The notes under the pieces were generated by a model that was not told where the DNA came from, did not search any database, and saw only the letters and a program-made list of their open reading frames with translations. 64,000 nucleotides of DNA from JAHJQZ01 sp963667595. GTDB taxonomy: Bacteria; Pseudomonadota; Alphaproteobacteria; Rhizobiales; Devosiaceae. A program made the position numbers and the translations under genes. Location: assembly GCA_963667595.2 (NCBI GenBank), contig CAXXWD010000003.1:61580-125579 (forward strand), written 5' to 3'. Of this stretch, positions 1 through 8,236 are shown in pieces (within the stretch, counting starts at the first letter, position 1; each line of letters opens with the position of its first letter).

Positions 1-2432
1 TCAACGGCACCGCCAAGACAGTCAACTTTATAACGGGCTCAGCTGCGGCCGATCTTTCGGTTGCCGATACCCTGACCTTCGGCATTGGCGACACGATCGA
101 AAACTTCGCCACGGCCTTGAACAGCCTGTTCACGACCGACACGGCTTCCGGCATCACCGTAACCCGTGCGACCGGCGGCGGCTCGACCGCCCTGACGTTC
201 ACGTCGGATTCAACGACCGACGTCATCCATGTGGCGGACAGCGTCAACGGCGCGATCCTCCAGGATCTCGGTCTGGAACTGGGCGATGTCACCGGTGCGA
301 TCAATGTCACCAGCGGTGCCACGACCGGCGACTGGCTGATCTCCCAGAACGCCGAAATCGGCGCTCTTGCGGCGGCGGGTGAAACGCTTGATATCACCAC
401 GACCACCGGCGGTACCGACACGATCACCTTCGGCTACGCGACGGGTCATGCCTCGACGCTGGCGACTCTGGCCACGGCCATCAACAACGCCACCACGCCC
501 GGTGCAACCGCGGCTGCCAGTGGCACGACGGCATTGGCCATCACCGGCGCAACGGCTGGCGAATCGATCACCTTTGCTGGTGCGGCGGCAACCACAGCGC
601 TCGGTCTTTCGACCACTGCCTACACGCCGACCTCCAACACCCTGTCTTCGCTCGGCATCGCCAGCGGCGACAGCTTCGTGGTGGCGGTTGACGGGACCGA
701 TTATACCGTCAGCTTCAACGCGACCGGCGCTGCCACTCAGGGCACCAATTCCCTGTCCATCGGCGTCAACGCAACCCTGTCGCAACTTGCCACCGCTCTC
801 GACACCACCCTGTCTTCGGCGGGTGTCGATGCTGCCGTGGCCGCGACCGGTGCGCTGACCATCAACTCGTCGACGGCGACCTCGGCGGATTCCATTCGTA
901 TCTATGATGGATCCCAGGGGACCAACGTCGCCGAACTCGGTCTCGGTGCCATCGGCGCCGAATATCAGAGCGGCACCACTACCGACCGCTTCTTCAGCCG
1001 GAACTCTGCCTATCAGACTCTGGCTGCGGCGGGTGCCACGCTGAACATCTCGGTCGGCAGCGATGCCCAGACCCAGATCGTCTTCGGCGCCGGATCGGGT
1101 GAGGTCAATACCAAGGAAGGCCTGATCGCCGCCCTTAACAACCTCACCAACATCACGGCCACCGGAACGGCGACCGGCACTGCCGCCATCACCGTCTCCA
1201 ACTCCGATGCCAGCGATGCCGACTCGAACATCGTATTCACCACCGACAGTTCGACGACGCTGACGGCTCTGGGATTGTCGCCGGATTCGACCACGGCGCC
1301 GACCATCGCCACGGCCGCAACACCCACCAACCTTCTAACCCAGGGCAAGGTGGGCCAGGGCGACACGCTCAACATCAAGGTTGGGACGTCGACAACGTTA
1401 ACCGTGACCTTCGGTTCGGGATCCAGCCAGGTCTCTACCCTGGGTGAACTCAACACCAAACTGCAGTCGCTCGCGGGCGGCTCCGCTTCGGTCGACAGCA
1501 ACGGTGAAATCAACATCACCGCTGACAAGGCCGGCGACAGCATCGTGATTGGCGGAACCACGAATACCATCGCCAATTTCGGTCTGACGGCAGGTGAAAC
1601 AAGCACGCTCATCGACGGCACCGTCATCGCCGCCGGCGACACGCTGAACATCCAGGTCGGAACCAACGCGCCGCTGACCGTGACCTTCGGGACCGGCACC
1701 GGCCAGGTGAATACGTTCTCTGAACTCGAGACCGCGTTGAGCAACCTTGCCGGCGGCACGGCGACGATCGATGGCACCACCGGTGCGATCACCATCGAAG
1801 CCACCAACGGCACGGACGATATCACCGTGACCTCGGACAGTTCGCAGGGATCGACCTACGACGATGGCATCGCCGAGGCGTTCGGGCTCGTCAACTCCCC
1901 GGTTGCGGTTACGGCCACGACCACGGACAGCACCCAGCGCGCGTCTCTGGAAACCCAGTACAATGACCTGCTGACGCAGATCAACGAACTGGCCGAAGAC
2001 GCTTCGTTCAACGGTGTCAACCTGTTGGACGGCAACGACCTCAACGTGATCTTCAACGAAGACGGGTCGTCCACGCTCGACATCAAGGGCGTGACCTTCA
2101 ACGCCACCGGCCTCAACCTCTCGCGGGTTGCCTCCGGTTCCTTCCAGACGGATTCGGACATCAACGACGTCCTCGACGCTCTGGACTCGGCGATCTCGTC
2201 TCTCAGATCCCAGGCGACGGCCTTCGGCTCGAACCTGTCCGTGGTCGAGACCCGTCAGGACTTCACCAAATCGATGATCAATACTCTCGAGACCGGTGCA
2301 GCCAATCTGACCCTGGCCGATACCAACGAGGAAGCGGCCAATCTGCTCGCCCTGCAGACCCGCCAGCAGCTCAGCTCCACGGCGCTGTCTCTGGCCTCCC
2401 AGGCCGATCAGAACGTGCTTCGGCTCTTCTAG
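1..2432 (+). CDS. Flagellin, 5'-truncated by the window edge
   Basis: Filament subunit exported by the flagellar type III system. The frame is open to the window edge (codons in phase from base 3), so the internal TTG at 117 is not a start; the N-terminal D0/D1 helices lie outside. About 809 residues are visible. The last ~165 residues form a typical flagellin C-terminal domain ending in NVLRLF. Before it lie several copies of a ~75-residue beta-rich module with signatures such as GDTLNIKVG, LTVTFG, ELNTKLQSLAGG and GEINITAD, resembling DUF1522/Flagellin_IN modules. The C-terminal domain is nearly identical to that of the next gene, pointing to tandem duplication. A rho-independent terminator follows 20 bases after the stop. 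Confidence 0.93.
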   Translation, partial: NGTAKTVNFITGSAAADLSVADTLTFGIGDTIENFATALNSLFTTDTASGITVTRATGGGSTALTFTSDSTTDVIHVADSVNGAILQDLGLELGDVTGAINVTSGATTGDWLISQNAEIGALAAAGETLDITTTTGGTDTITFGYATGHASTLATLATAINNATTPGATAAASGTTALAITGATAGESITFAGAAATTALGLSTTAYTPTSNTLSSLGIASGDSFVVAVDGTDYTVSFNATGAATQGTNSLSIGVNATLSQLATALDTTLSSAGVDAAVAATGALTINSSTATSADSIRIYDGSQGTNVAELGLGAIGAEYQSGTTTDRFFSRNSAYQTLAAAGATLNISVGSDAQTQIVFGAGSGEVNTKEGLIAALNNLTNITATGTATGTAAITVSNSDASDADSNIVFTTDSSTTLTALGLSPDSTTAPTIATAATPTNLLTQGKVGQGDTLNIKVGTSTTLTVTFGSGSSQVSTLGELNTKLQSLAGGSASVDSNGEINITADKAGDSIVIGGTTNTIANFGLTAGETSTLIDGTVIAAGDTLNIQVGTNAPLTVTFGTGTGQVNTFSELETALSNLAGGTATIDGTTGAITIEATNGTDDITVTSDSSQGSTYDDGIAEAFGLVNSPVAVTATTTDSTQRASLETQYNDLLTQINELAEDASFNGVNLLDGNDLNVIFNEDGSSTLDIKGVTFNATGLNLSRVASGSFQTDSDINDVLDALDSAISSLRSQATAFGSNLSVVETRQDFTKSMINTLETGAANLTLADTNEEAANLLALQTRQQLSSTALSLASQADQNVLRLF

Positions 2433-2452
2433 ACGCTTCAAAGTCAAAAACC

Positions 2453-2486
2453 AAAGAGGCGGGCTTCGGCCCGCCTTTTCTTTTTC
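2453..2486 (+). terminator. Rho-independent terminator after flagellin 1
   Basis: Perfect 7-bp stem (2458-2464 with 2469-2475), a TTCG tetraloop, then a T-rich run. An upstream A run can pair with the first Ts. It separates the two flagellin genes, so the second probably has its own promoter in the following ~120 bases; I could not pick a convincing flagellar sigma-factor site there. Confidence 0.9.
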
Positions 2487-2608
2487 TGGGAGTAACTTAA
2501 ACAGAAATCATAAACTGCCTTCCCATTTCCGGCGAATCTGGTGACATCAAAAGTTACTAAATTCTAAACTAGCGCTTTGCGCCGGAAATACTGGAAGGAC
2601 TTGCCCAG

Positions 2609-4996
2609 ATGGCCGACATCACCCTCTCCAAGGCGGTTCGTTCAAACCTGCTCAGTCTGCAGAACACGGCCGAACTTCTCTCCAAGACACAGGAGCGATT
2701 GGCTACCGGACTCAAGGTCAATTCGGCTCTCGACAACCCCAGCAATTTCTTCACGGCTTCCTCGCTCAACAGTCGCGCCGGTGATCTTTCCCGTCTGCTC
2801 GATTCCGTCAGCAACGCCACCCAGACCATCGAGGCGGCCAATAACGGGCTGACCGCGATCACCCAACTCATTGAAACCGCACAGGCAACCGGACGCCAGG
2901 CGCTGCAATCGGCCGGTCAGATCACCAAGAACGAGATTATCGGGACCTCTGACGCGCTCTACAATCCGCAAGCGCTCAGCACCGTTTACGGCGACAATAC
3001 CGGCACGGGCGCGCTGACGGCGGACGCCGCGACCACCGCGGCATTCACCATCGGCGCGGACCGCGCCGATGCGAGTGTCCTCATCGGCGGCGCCTCCGAT
3101 CTCGGCGCCGATGCCACCCTTCTCAATGCCGGCGGTCTGATTGCGGTGGGCGATGTCTTGACCTTCGAGGTCGACAACGGCACCACGACCGGCACGATCA
3201 CGGTGACCTTCGGCGCGGCCGGGGGCGGCGATGCGGGCACGATCGATGGAGCGAGCACCGCAACCAACCAGATCGTCACCATTTCGGTCGATCAGGCCTA
3301 TTCCGCCTTCAAGTCGATCGTCGCCACGGCGGCAAGCAATCTCACAGCCAACCTGACGACCGACGGCACCACTGACGGCGCCTTCACCATCGCCGCCGGC
3401 GATTCCAACGTCGCCTCGCTCCGGGTTTCGGCCGTCGACAACACCAGCGCCAACAAGTCTTCGGTCCTTGCCGCCCTCGGTTTCGACAATACCGGAACGG
3501 CCGTTGCCGGCAGCTCCGATGCCAATCGCATCATCACGCGCAATGCGGCTTTCGACGCCCTCGCCGCCAATGGCGACACGTTGAGTCTGGCCACCGGTTC
3601 GGGCAGCACCTACGCGACGCTCGGCACCATCACCTTTGGCACCGGAGTATCTGCCCCGAAGACCGCCGCCGAACTGGCCACCGCGCTCGGTGCGCTTTCC
3701 GCTTCGATCACGGCAAGCGTCAACGGCACCAATGTCGATGTTTCGATTACCGATGCTTATGACTACGAAACCGGCATTCGCTTCTCGCAAGGGGCAGGCG
3801 ACGGGACGCTTGCCGCCTTCGCTCTTGTCGGCTCGGACGCGGGAAGCGTCGGTGACGATGGCAATGCCAACCAATCGACCTACGATCCGACCAATCTTTT
3901 GACCCAAGGGGCGGTCAGTGACGGCGACACCATCGACATCAAGATCGGCAGCCATACCCGGATGACCCTCACCTTCGGCACCGGGCTGGGCGAGATCCAG
4001 AGTCTTGCGGAACTGAACGCAGCCCTGGCCAACCTGTCCGGCGGCGCCGCATCGGTGGATTCGCGCGGCGAAATCAACATCACCAGCGACAAGGCCCAGG
4101 ATTCCATCGTCATCGGCGGCACGACCGACGCCTTGGCCAGCTTCGGTCTCGTGGCGGGCGAAACCAACAACCTTTTGACCACGACGACCGGTATCGAACA
4201 GGGCGATCAGCTCAACATCCAGGTGGGCACCAACACCCTTTTGACCATCACCTTCGGTTCCGGCGTGGGTCAGGTCGATACCTATGAAGAGCTGGAAGAC
4301 GCTCTCAACAATCTCGCGGGCGGCACGGCGAGCATCGACAGTGCCACCGGCGCCATCACGGTCAAAGCCACCAACGGCGCGGACACCATCACCATCACGT
4401 CCAACGACATCACCTCGACCGCCGACGATGCCGTTACCGAAGCGTTCGGGCTGACCAATTCGACCACGCCGGTCGATCCCGTCGTGGTGGACAATTCCAT
4501 AAGGACCGAACTCGAAACACAGTTCAACACGTTGATCGACCAGATCAACGACATCGCGGAGGATGCCAGCTATAACGGCATCAACCTGCTCAACGGCAAT
4601 GATCTCAACGTTCTTTTCAACGAGGACGGGTCTTCCAAGCTCGAGATCAAGGGCGTGACGTTCGACGCGGCCGGCCTGGGACTCAACGCGATCACCGCCG
4701 GCTATTTCCAGACCGATGCCAATGTCGAAAGCACGCTGGATGCGCTACAGGCCGCCACCGACCTGTTGCGGGGCCAGTCGTCGACCTTCGGATCCAATCT
4801 CACCGTGGTGGAATCCCGCCAGGACTTCACCAAGAACATGATCAACACGCTCGAAACCGGCGCGGCCAACCTGACGCTGGCCGATTCCAACGAGGAAGCG
4901 GCCAATCTTCTGGCCTTGCAGACGCGCCAGCAGCTTTCGACCACGGCCCTGTCGCTGGCCTCGGAAGCCGACCAGAACGTGTTGCGTCTGTTCTAG
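2609..4996 (+). CDS. Flagellin, complete, with large variable domain
   Basis: Second filament subunit, 795 aa, much longer than the roughly 280-500 aa of common flagellins. The ATG at 2609 follows a GGAAGGA box. Residues ~1-110 are the N-terminal D0/D1 helices (ADITLSKAVRSNLLSLQNTA, LATGLKVNSALDNPSNFF). Residues ~630-795 are the C-terminal D1/D0 domain ending NVLRLF. The ~500 residues between are Thr/Ala/Gly/Asp-rich and hold repeated modules (GDTIDIKIG, LTFGTGLGEIQSLAELNAAL) matching those of the upstream flagellin. Like other filament proteins it has no cleavable signal peptide. It lies upstream of flbT and flaF, which control flagellin synthesis in alphaproteobacteria. Confidence 0.96.
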   Translation: MADITLSKAVRSNLLSLQNTAELLSKTQERLATGLKVNSALDNPSNFFTASSLNSRAGDLSRLLDSVSNATQTIEAANNGLTAITQLIETAQATGRQALQSAGQITKNEIIGTSDALYNPQALSTVYGDNTGTGALTADAATTAAFTIGADRADASVLIGGASDLGADATLLNAGGLIAVGDVLTFEVDNGTTTGTITVTFGAAGGGDAGTIDGASTATNQIVTISVDQAYSAFKSIVATAASNLTANLTTDGTTDGAFTIAAGDSNVASLRVSAVDNTSANKSSVLAALGFDNTGTAVAGSSDANRIITRNAAFDALAANGDTLSLATGSGSTYATLGTITFGTGVSAPKTAAELATALGALSASITASVNGTNVDVSITDAYDYETGIRFSQGAGDGTLAAFALVGSDAGSVGDDGNANQSTYDPTNLLTQGAVSDGDTIDIKIGSHTRMTLTFGTGLGEIQSLAELNAALANLSGGAASVDSRGEINITSDKAQDSIVIGGTTDALASFGLVAGETNNLLTTTTGIEQGDQLNIQVGTNTLLTITFGSGVGQVDTYEELEDALNNLAGGTASIDSATGAITVKATNGADTITITSNDITSTADDAVTEAFGLTNSTTPVDPVVVDNSIRTELETQFNTLIDQINDIAEDASYNGINLLNGNDLNVLFNEDGSSKLEIKGVTFDAAGLGLNAITAGYFQTDANVESTLDALQAATDLLRGQSSTFGSNLTVVESRQDFTKNMINTLETGAANLTLADSNEEAANLLALQTRQQLSTTALSLASEADQNVLRLF

Positions 4997-5187
4997 AGTG
5001 TTTTCAGGAAAAGGGTCGGCTGCCCGGATCGAAAGCGCGTCCTTAAAAAAAGTCCGGACGCTTTCCACCGGCATTTCGCACCCCAACCGGTTGTTGTAGG
5101 AAAAATTGCAGGACGCAGTTTGAAGACCGTTTCGGCGATAGGCGAATTTCGACCAATCAGCAGGAAACGTAACCACTCAAGGACCTT

Positions 5188-5222
5188 GGATCGGTTCGCA
5201 GTCCTGGACGGCGAACCGATCC
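5188..5222 (+). promoter_or_regulatory. Perfect 12-bp inverted repeat in the flbT leader
   Basis: Arms GGATCGGTTCGC (5188-5199) and GCGAACCGATCC (5211-5222) are perfectly complementary around an 11-base loop, ending 27 bases before the flbT ATG and just before its AGGAAG ribosome-binding site. There is no T run, so it is not a classical terminator. It may be an operator or an mRNA hairpin affecting flbT translation or flagellin mRNA 3' ends. Confidence 0.5.
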
Positions 5223-5249
5223 AGACGTGCAAAGCAGGAAGCCAAGACC

Positions 5250-5645
5250 ATGTCCCTCAAGGTGGAACTCAAGCCAGGCGAACGTCTCATCATCGGCAAT
5301 TGTGTCGTAACCAATTCCGATCAACGGGCACGTCTGTTCATCGACGGGCGCGCACCCATCCTGCGCGAAAAGGATATTCTGACCCCCGAAACGGCCAATT
5401 CGCCAGCCAAACGCGTCTATCTGGCCGTTCAACTGATGTATCTCGATGATGACGTCAACAAGCATCAGGAGCGCTATTTCGAGCTGGCCAACGAACTCGT
5501 CGCCGCCGCGCCATCGATGACGCCCTTCGTAGACGAAATTAATAACGAGATATTAACCGGGGGCCTCTACAAAGCACTCAAGGCTGCAGGTAAGCTAATA
5601 CGTTACGAAGAGGACCTTCTGGCGCATGCAAAGCCAAGCGTTTAA
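5250..5645 (+). CDS. flbT: Flagellin synthesis repressor FlbT
   Basis: 131 aa, the usual FlbT length. In Caulobacter FlbT acts after transcription, binding the 5' leader of flagellin mRNA and destabilising it when hook assembly is incomplete; in other alphaproteobacteria it can be an activator. The start MSLKVELKPGERLIIGNCVV and the segment KRVYLAVQLMYLD are typical of the family. The ATG follows AGGAAGCC. It overlaps flaF by 20 bases, so the two are probably translationally coupled. A strong hairpin sits in its leader. Confidence 0.95.
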   Translation: MSLKVELKPGERLIIGNCVVTNSDQRARLFIDGRAPILREKDILTPETANSPAKRVYLAVQLMYLDDDVNKHQERYFELANELVAAAPSMTPFVDEINNEILTGGLYKALKAAGKLIRYEEDLLAHAKPSV

Positions 5646-6004
5646 CGCCTATCACAAGGTTTCCAGGCAAACCGCTACACCTCGTCAGCTTGAATCTAAT
5701 CTGTTGACGAAGTCAGCCGCCAATTTTCAGCGCATTCGCGACAATTGGGACGATGCAAAGGCCGAGCTTGAATCGGCCATATTGTTCAATCGTCGGCTCT
5801 GGACAATTTTCATGACATCGGTAACGCGGGAGGACAATCCCCTGCCCGAAGACGTGCGTGAAAACGTGGCCAATCTCGGTCTGTTCGTCATGAACCATCA
5901 GCGCGAACTACTGCTCAGCCCCGATGCGCGCAAACTCGATGTGCTGATCACCATCAACCGGGAACTGGCCGCGGGGTCTCAGGGCTGTCGCGCCACCGGA
6001 TTGA
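5626..6004 (+). CDS. flaF: Flagellin regulator FlaF with apparent +1 frameshift near its end
   Basis: FlaF is the partner of FlbT and a flagellin secretion/translation factor. Family features run from MQSQAFNAYHKVSRQTATPR through LGLFVMNHQRELL to INRELAAG. As written, the frame runs on to 6132 (168 aa), translating the terminator hairpin at 6022-6048. Removing one G from the GGGG run at 5973-5976 gives the ending AAGLRAVAPPD and a TGA at 6002-6004, just before that terminator, for a 125-aa protein of normal FlaF size. I therefore end the gene at 6004 and treat the extra G as a sequencing error or a recent mutation. Confidence 0.85.
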
Positions 6005-6021
6005 TCCCATCGCAGAAACAA

Positions 6022-6048
6022 AAAAAGGCCCGCATCGCGGGCCTTTTT
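6022..6048 (+). terminator. Rho-independent terminator of the flagellin-flbT-flaF group
   Basis: GGCCCGC/GCGGGCC stem with a 3-base loop, flanked by A5 and T5 that extend the pairing, so it can work in both directions. The convergent flgL ends 219 bases further on. Confidence 0.9.
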
Positions 6049-6176
6049 CATTTTGGAAGTGCTTGGCAAAGAAACGATATCGGGCGCGTCCTGGAAAAAA
6101 CGCCTGCAACGCAGGATCGCCCCGTGACGTGATCGCGGGACCCACTCGCTTTTCCGCTTGCTGCAACGTGGATTGG

Positions 6177-6196
6177 ATTCCGGCCTTCGCCGGAAT
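6177..6196. repeat. Short REP-like dyad ATTCCGGC-N4-GCCGGAAT
   Basis: Eight-base perfect arms around CTTC within a GGATTCCGGCCTTCGCCGGA context, in the gap between convergent flaF and flgL. The motif resembles a palindromic sequence dispersed in many bacterial genomes. I found no second copy in this window. Confidence 0.4.
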
Positions 6197-6266
6197 GACC
6201 GATGGAGTAAGCTAGGCGTGTGATCTTTTTTTTCCGAGCCTTTCGACAATCAGGCGCATCGCCCTT

Positions 6267-8126
6267 CTACCTCATGAAGTTGACCAGACTCAATTCGCTG
6301 AGCGTCGACATGGTCTGATAGCTCGCTTCGAGATTGGTGCGCACGGTCAGAAGCTGCATGGCCACTTCATTGATATCCACGGATTCGATATCGGCGAGCA
6401 TGGTTTCGAGCTGGGCGGCATAGGTTTTGTTCCTGTCCGAAGCCGACCCGACCGTCGCTTCGGCCAGTCCCAGTTCCAGCGCGATGACCTCGATCGAACC
6501 GGTCTGGCTGTTGTTCACATCGGCGAGCCGTGTGACCTGGTGCTGGGCCAGGGCCGAATAGCGTGCGACATCCGCATCGTCATCGGTCGAAAAGCTCTCG
6601 GCGGCCATGACGGCACTGGCCCTGACCAGATCCGCCAAACCCTGCTCGTTGCCGAGCACGCCGTAATAAGCCGTCGTGCTCTCGCCAACCCGCGCCGACG
6701 CCGTCCGCCGCGCCGATTCACCGGCGGCGACGGATTCGCCCGTGTACCAGATCACCGTATTGGCCTCGGTGCCGTCGACCATGCCGGTCGCCGTGTCGAA
6801 GGGCGGGCCGTCGACACGCCGGGGGGGCGCTCCGTTGGTGGTGATCAGGTCCTCGGTCGCCTGATTGGCCGAGGCGGCGGCCAGATCGGTGTCGCGGAGG
6901 TTTGCGAGCTGGGCGGTCATGGCGGAGGCAATATTCGCCGCGGTCTCTTCCTGGTCGGCGCCGATGAGAAACTGTCCGGGCGCGGGCGGGTCGTCGGTTG
7001 TCGCCGCCACGTCGAACGATCCTTCGCCGCCGTCCGGAAGCGTGTAGGAAACCGTAAGCACCTCGCCCTCCCCCGGTTGGGCATCGACCCGGACCGTCAG
7101 CACGTGTGGCGCCGTCGTCGTCTGCTCCATGACCGAGAGCGTGGTGGAATCCGTCGACATGCCGGTCAGCTTGACGCCGAAATCATGGGCACCGTCCTCG
7201 GCGAGGGTGACGGTATTGTCGGTGACAAGACCCGAAAAACGCGCAAGAAAATTGGTGGCAGTCTCGTCGGCATCAACGCCGATCTGAAACTCGCCGGGAG
7301 CGGCCGGCGCGCCGGAAACGGCCGTGAAGGTATAGTCCTGCGTAGAGCCATCGGGCTGGGTCACGGTAATGGTCAGCGTCTCGCCATCATTCGGAAGACC
7401 GGAAAAGGCGATGGTCGAATTTGCCGGTGGCCCGACATCCGGCGTCGCCGTGACATTGCTCATCGCGCCGACATCGACGGCGCTGATCACCGGCCCGTTG
7501 GCCGTCGTCGATTCCGAAACGACGACTTCGTTGGTGGCGCCCGCAGCGGCGGAAAGCTGTATCTGGTCGACATCGACGCGCCCGAGCCCGGTCGTGCCGC
7601 CCATATCGGCCAGTTTCCGCTCCGCAATGACCTGCTTGAGGCCGGCCCGGGTTGCTGTCCCGTCAATAAGGGTATCGGCCGTAACCACGGGCTTAGAATC
7701 GGTGATGCTGCCACCGAACAGGTAGCGCCCGTTGAGATCGCCATTGAGCAGGGTCAGCACCTCGTCGAGCCGGTTGTAGCTGGTTTGGGTCGCGGTCGCC
7801 ATGGTGATGGCGTCCGAACCGACCCCGCTAGCGCTCAGATCGCTGCGCAAATCGGCTTCGATCTCATCGAGCCGGGAGACCGAGTTGCCGAGGAAATCGA
7901 GCCTCAGATTGACCATGTCGATATTGCTCGCATAGCCATCGAGCCGGGACAGCCGGGACCGGATGGTCAAATCGAACATGCGGTCCGACCCGAGTGCAGA
8001 CAATGTCGACGCCTTCTTCTGGGTCGCAAGCTGAACCTGCAGATCCTCAAGCGTGTCGTTGAGCTTGGAAACGGCGGAATAGGCGCCGGAGACTGGGAAA
8101 AGCGTTCTGTTGACCTGCATGGACAC
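6267..8126 (-). CDS. flgL: Flagellar hook-associated protein FlgL (HAP3) with enlarged middle domain
   Basis: Junction protein between hook and filament. The N-terminal flagellin-like helices (VNRTLFPVSGAYSAVSKLND) and the C-terminal helices (QLLTVRTNLEASYQTMSTLS) fit FlgL. At ~619 aa it is nearly twice the usual 300-350 aa. The excess lies at ~200-480 and contains two related units (GETLTITVTQPDGSTQDYTF and GEVLTVSYTLPDGGEGSFDV, each followed by PG-FxIGxDxxET). The GTG at 8126 has an AAGG box about 6 bases upstream; the ATG at 8120, giving MQVNRTLFP, is an alternative. It lies downstream of flgK in the same direction. Confidence 0.92.
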   Translation of the reverse strand: MSMQVNRTLFPVSGAYSAVSKLNDTLEDLQVQLATQKKASTLSALGSDRMFDLTIRSRLSRLDGYASNIDMVNLRLDFLGNSVSRLDEIEADLRSDLSASGVGSDAITMATATQTSYNRLDEVLTLLNGDLNGRYLFGGSITDSKPVVTADTLIDGTATRAGLKQVIAERKLADMGGTTGLGRVDVDQIQLSAAAGATNEVVVSESTTANGPVISAVDVGAMSNVTATPDVGPPANSTIAFSGLPNDGETLTITVTQPDGSTQDYTFTAVSGAPAAPGEFQIGVDADETATNFLARFSGLVTDNTVTLAEDGAHDFGVKLTGMSTDSTTLSVMEQTTTAPHVLTVRVDAQPGEGEVLTVSYTLPDGGEGSFDVAATTDDPPAPGQFLIGADQEETAANIASAMTAQLANLRDTDLAAASANQATEDLITTNGAPPRRVDGPPFDTATGMVDGTEANTVIWYTGESVAAGESARRTASARVGESTTAYYGVLGNEQGLADLVRASAVMAAESFSTDDDADVARYSALAQHQVTRLADVNNSQTGSIEVIALELGLAEATVGSASDRNKTYAAQLETMLADIESVDINEVAMQLLTVRTNLEASYQTMSTLSELSLVNFMR

Positions 8127-8236
8127 ACACTACCTTTGTGTTGTCGTGTTCATCGGGAAAACACTCCACCGGACTGTTTTCTGATCCTTTTCACTCGAAC
8201 CGGAAAAGCGGCGCCCACTTTTCCTCAAAAACACAC

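Noticed and set aside
2487..2608. Sigma-28 promoter of flagellin 2
   Set aside because: TAAA and GCCG elements are present but the spacing (12 or 19) does not fit the usual 15.
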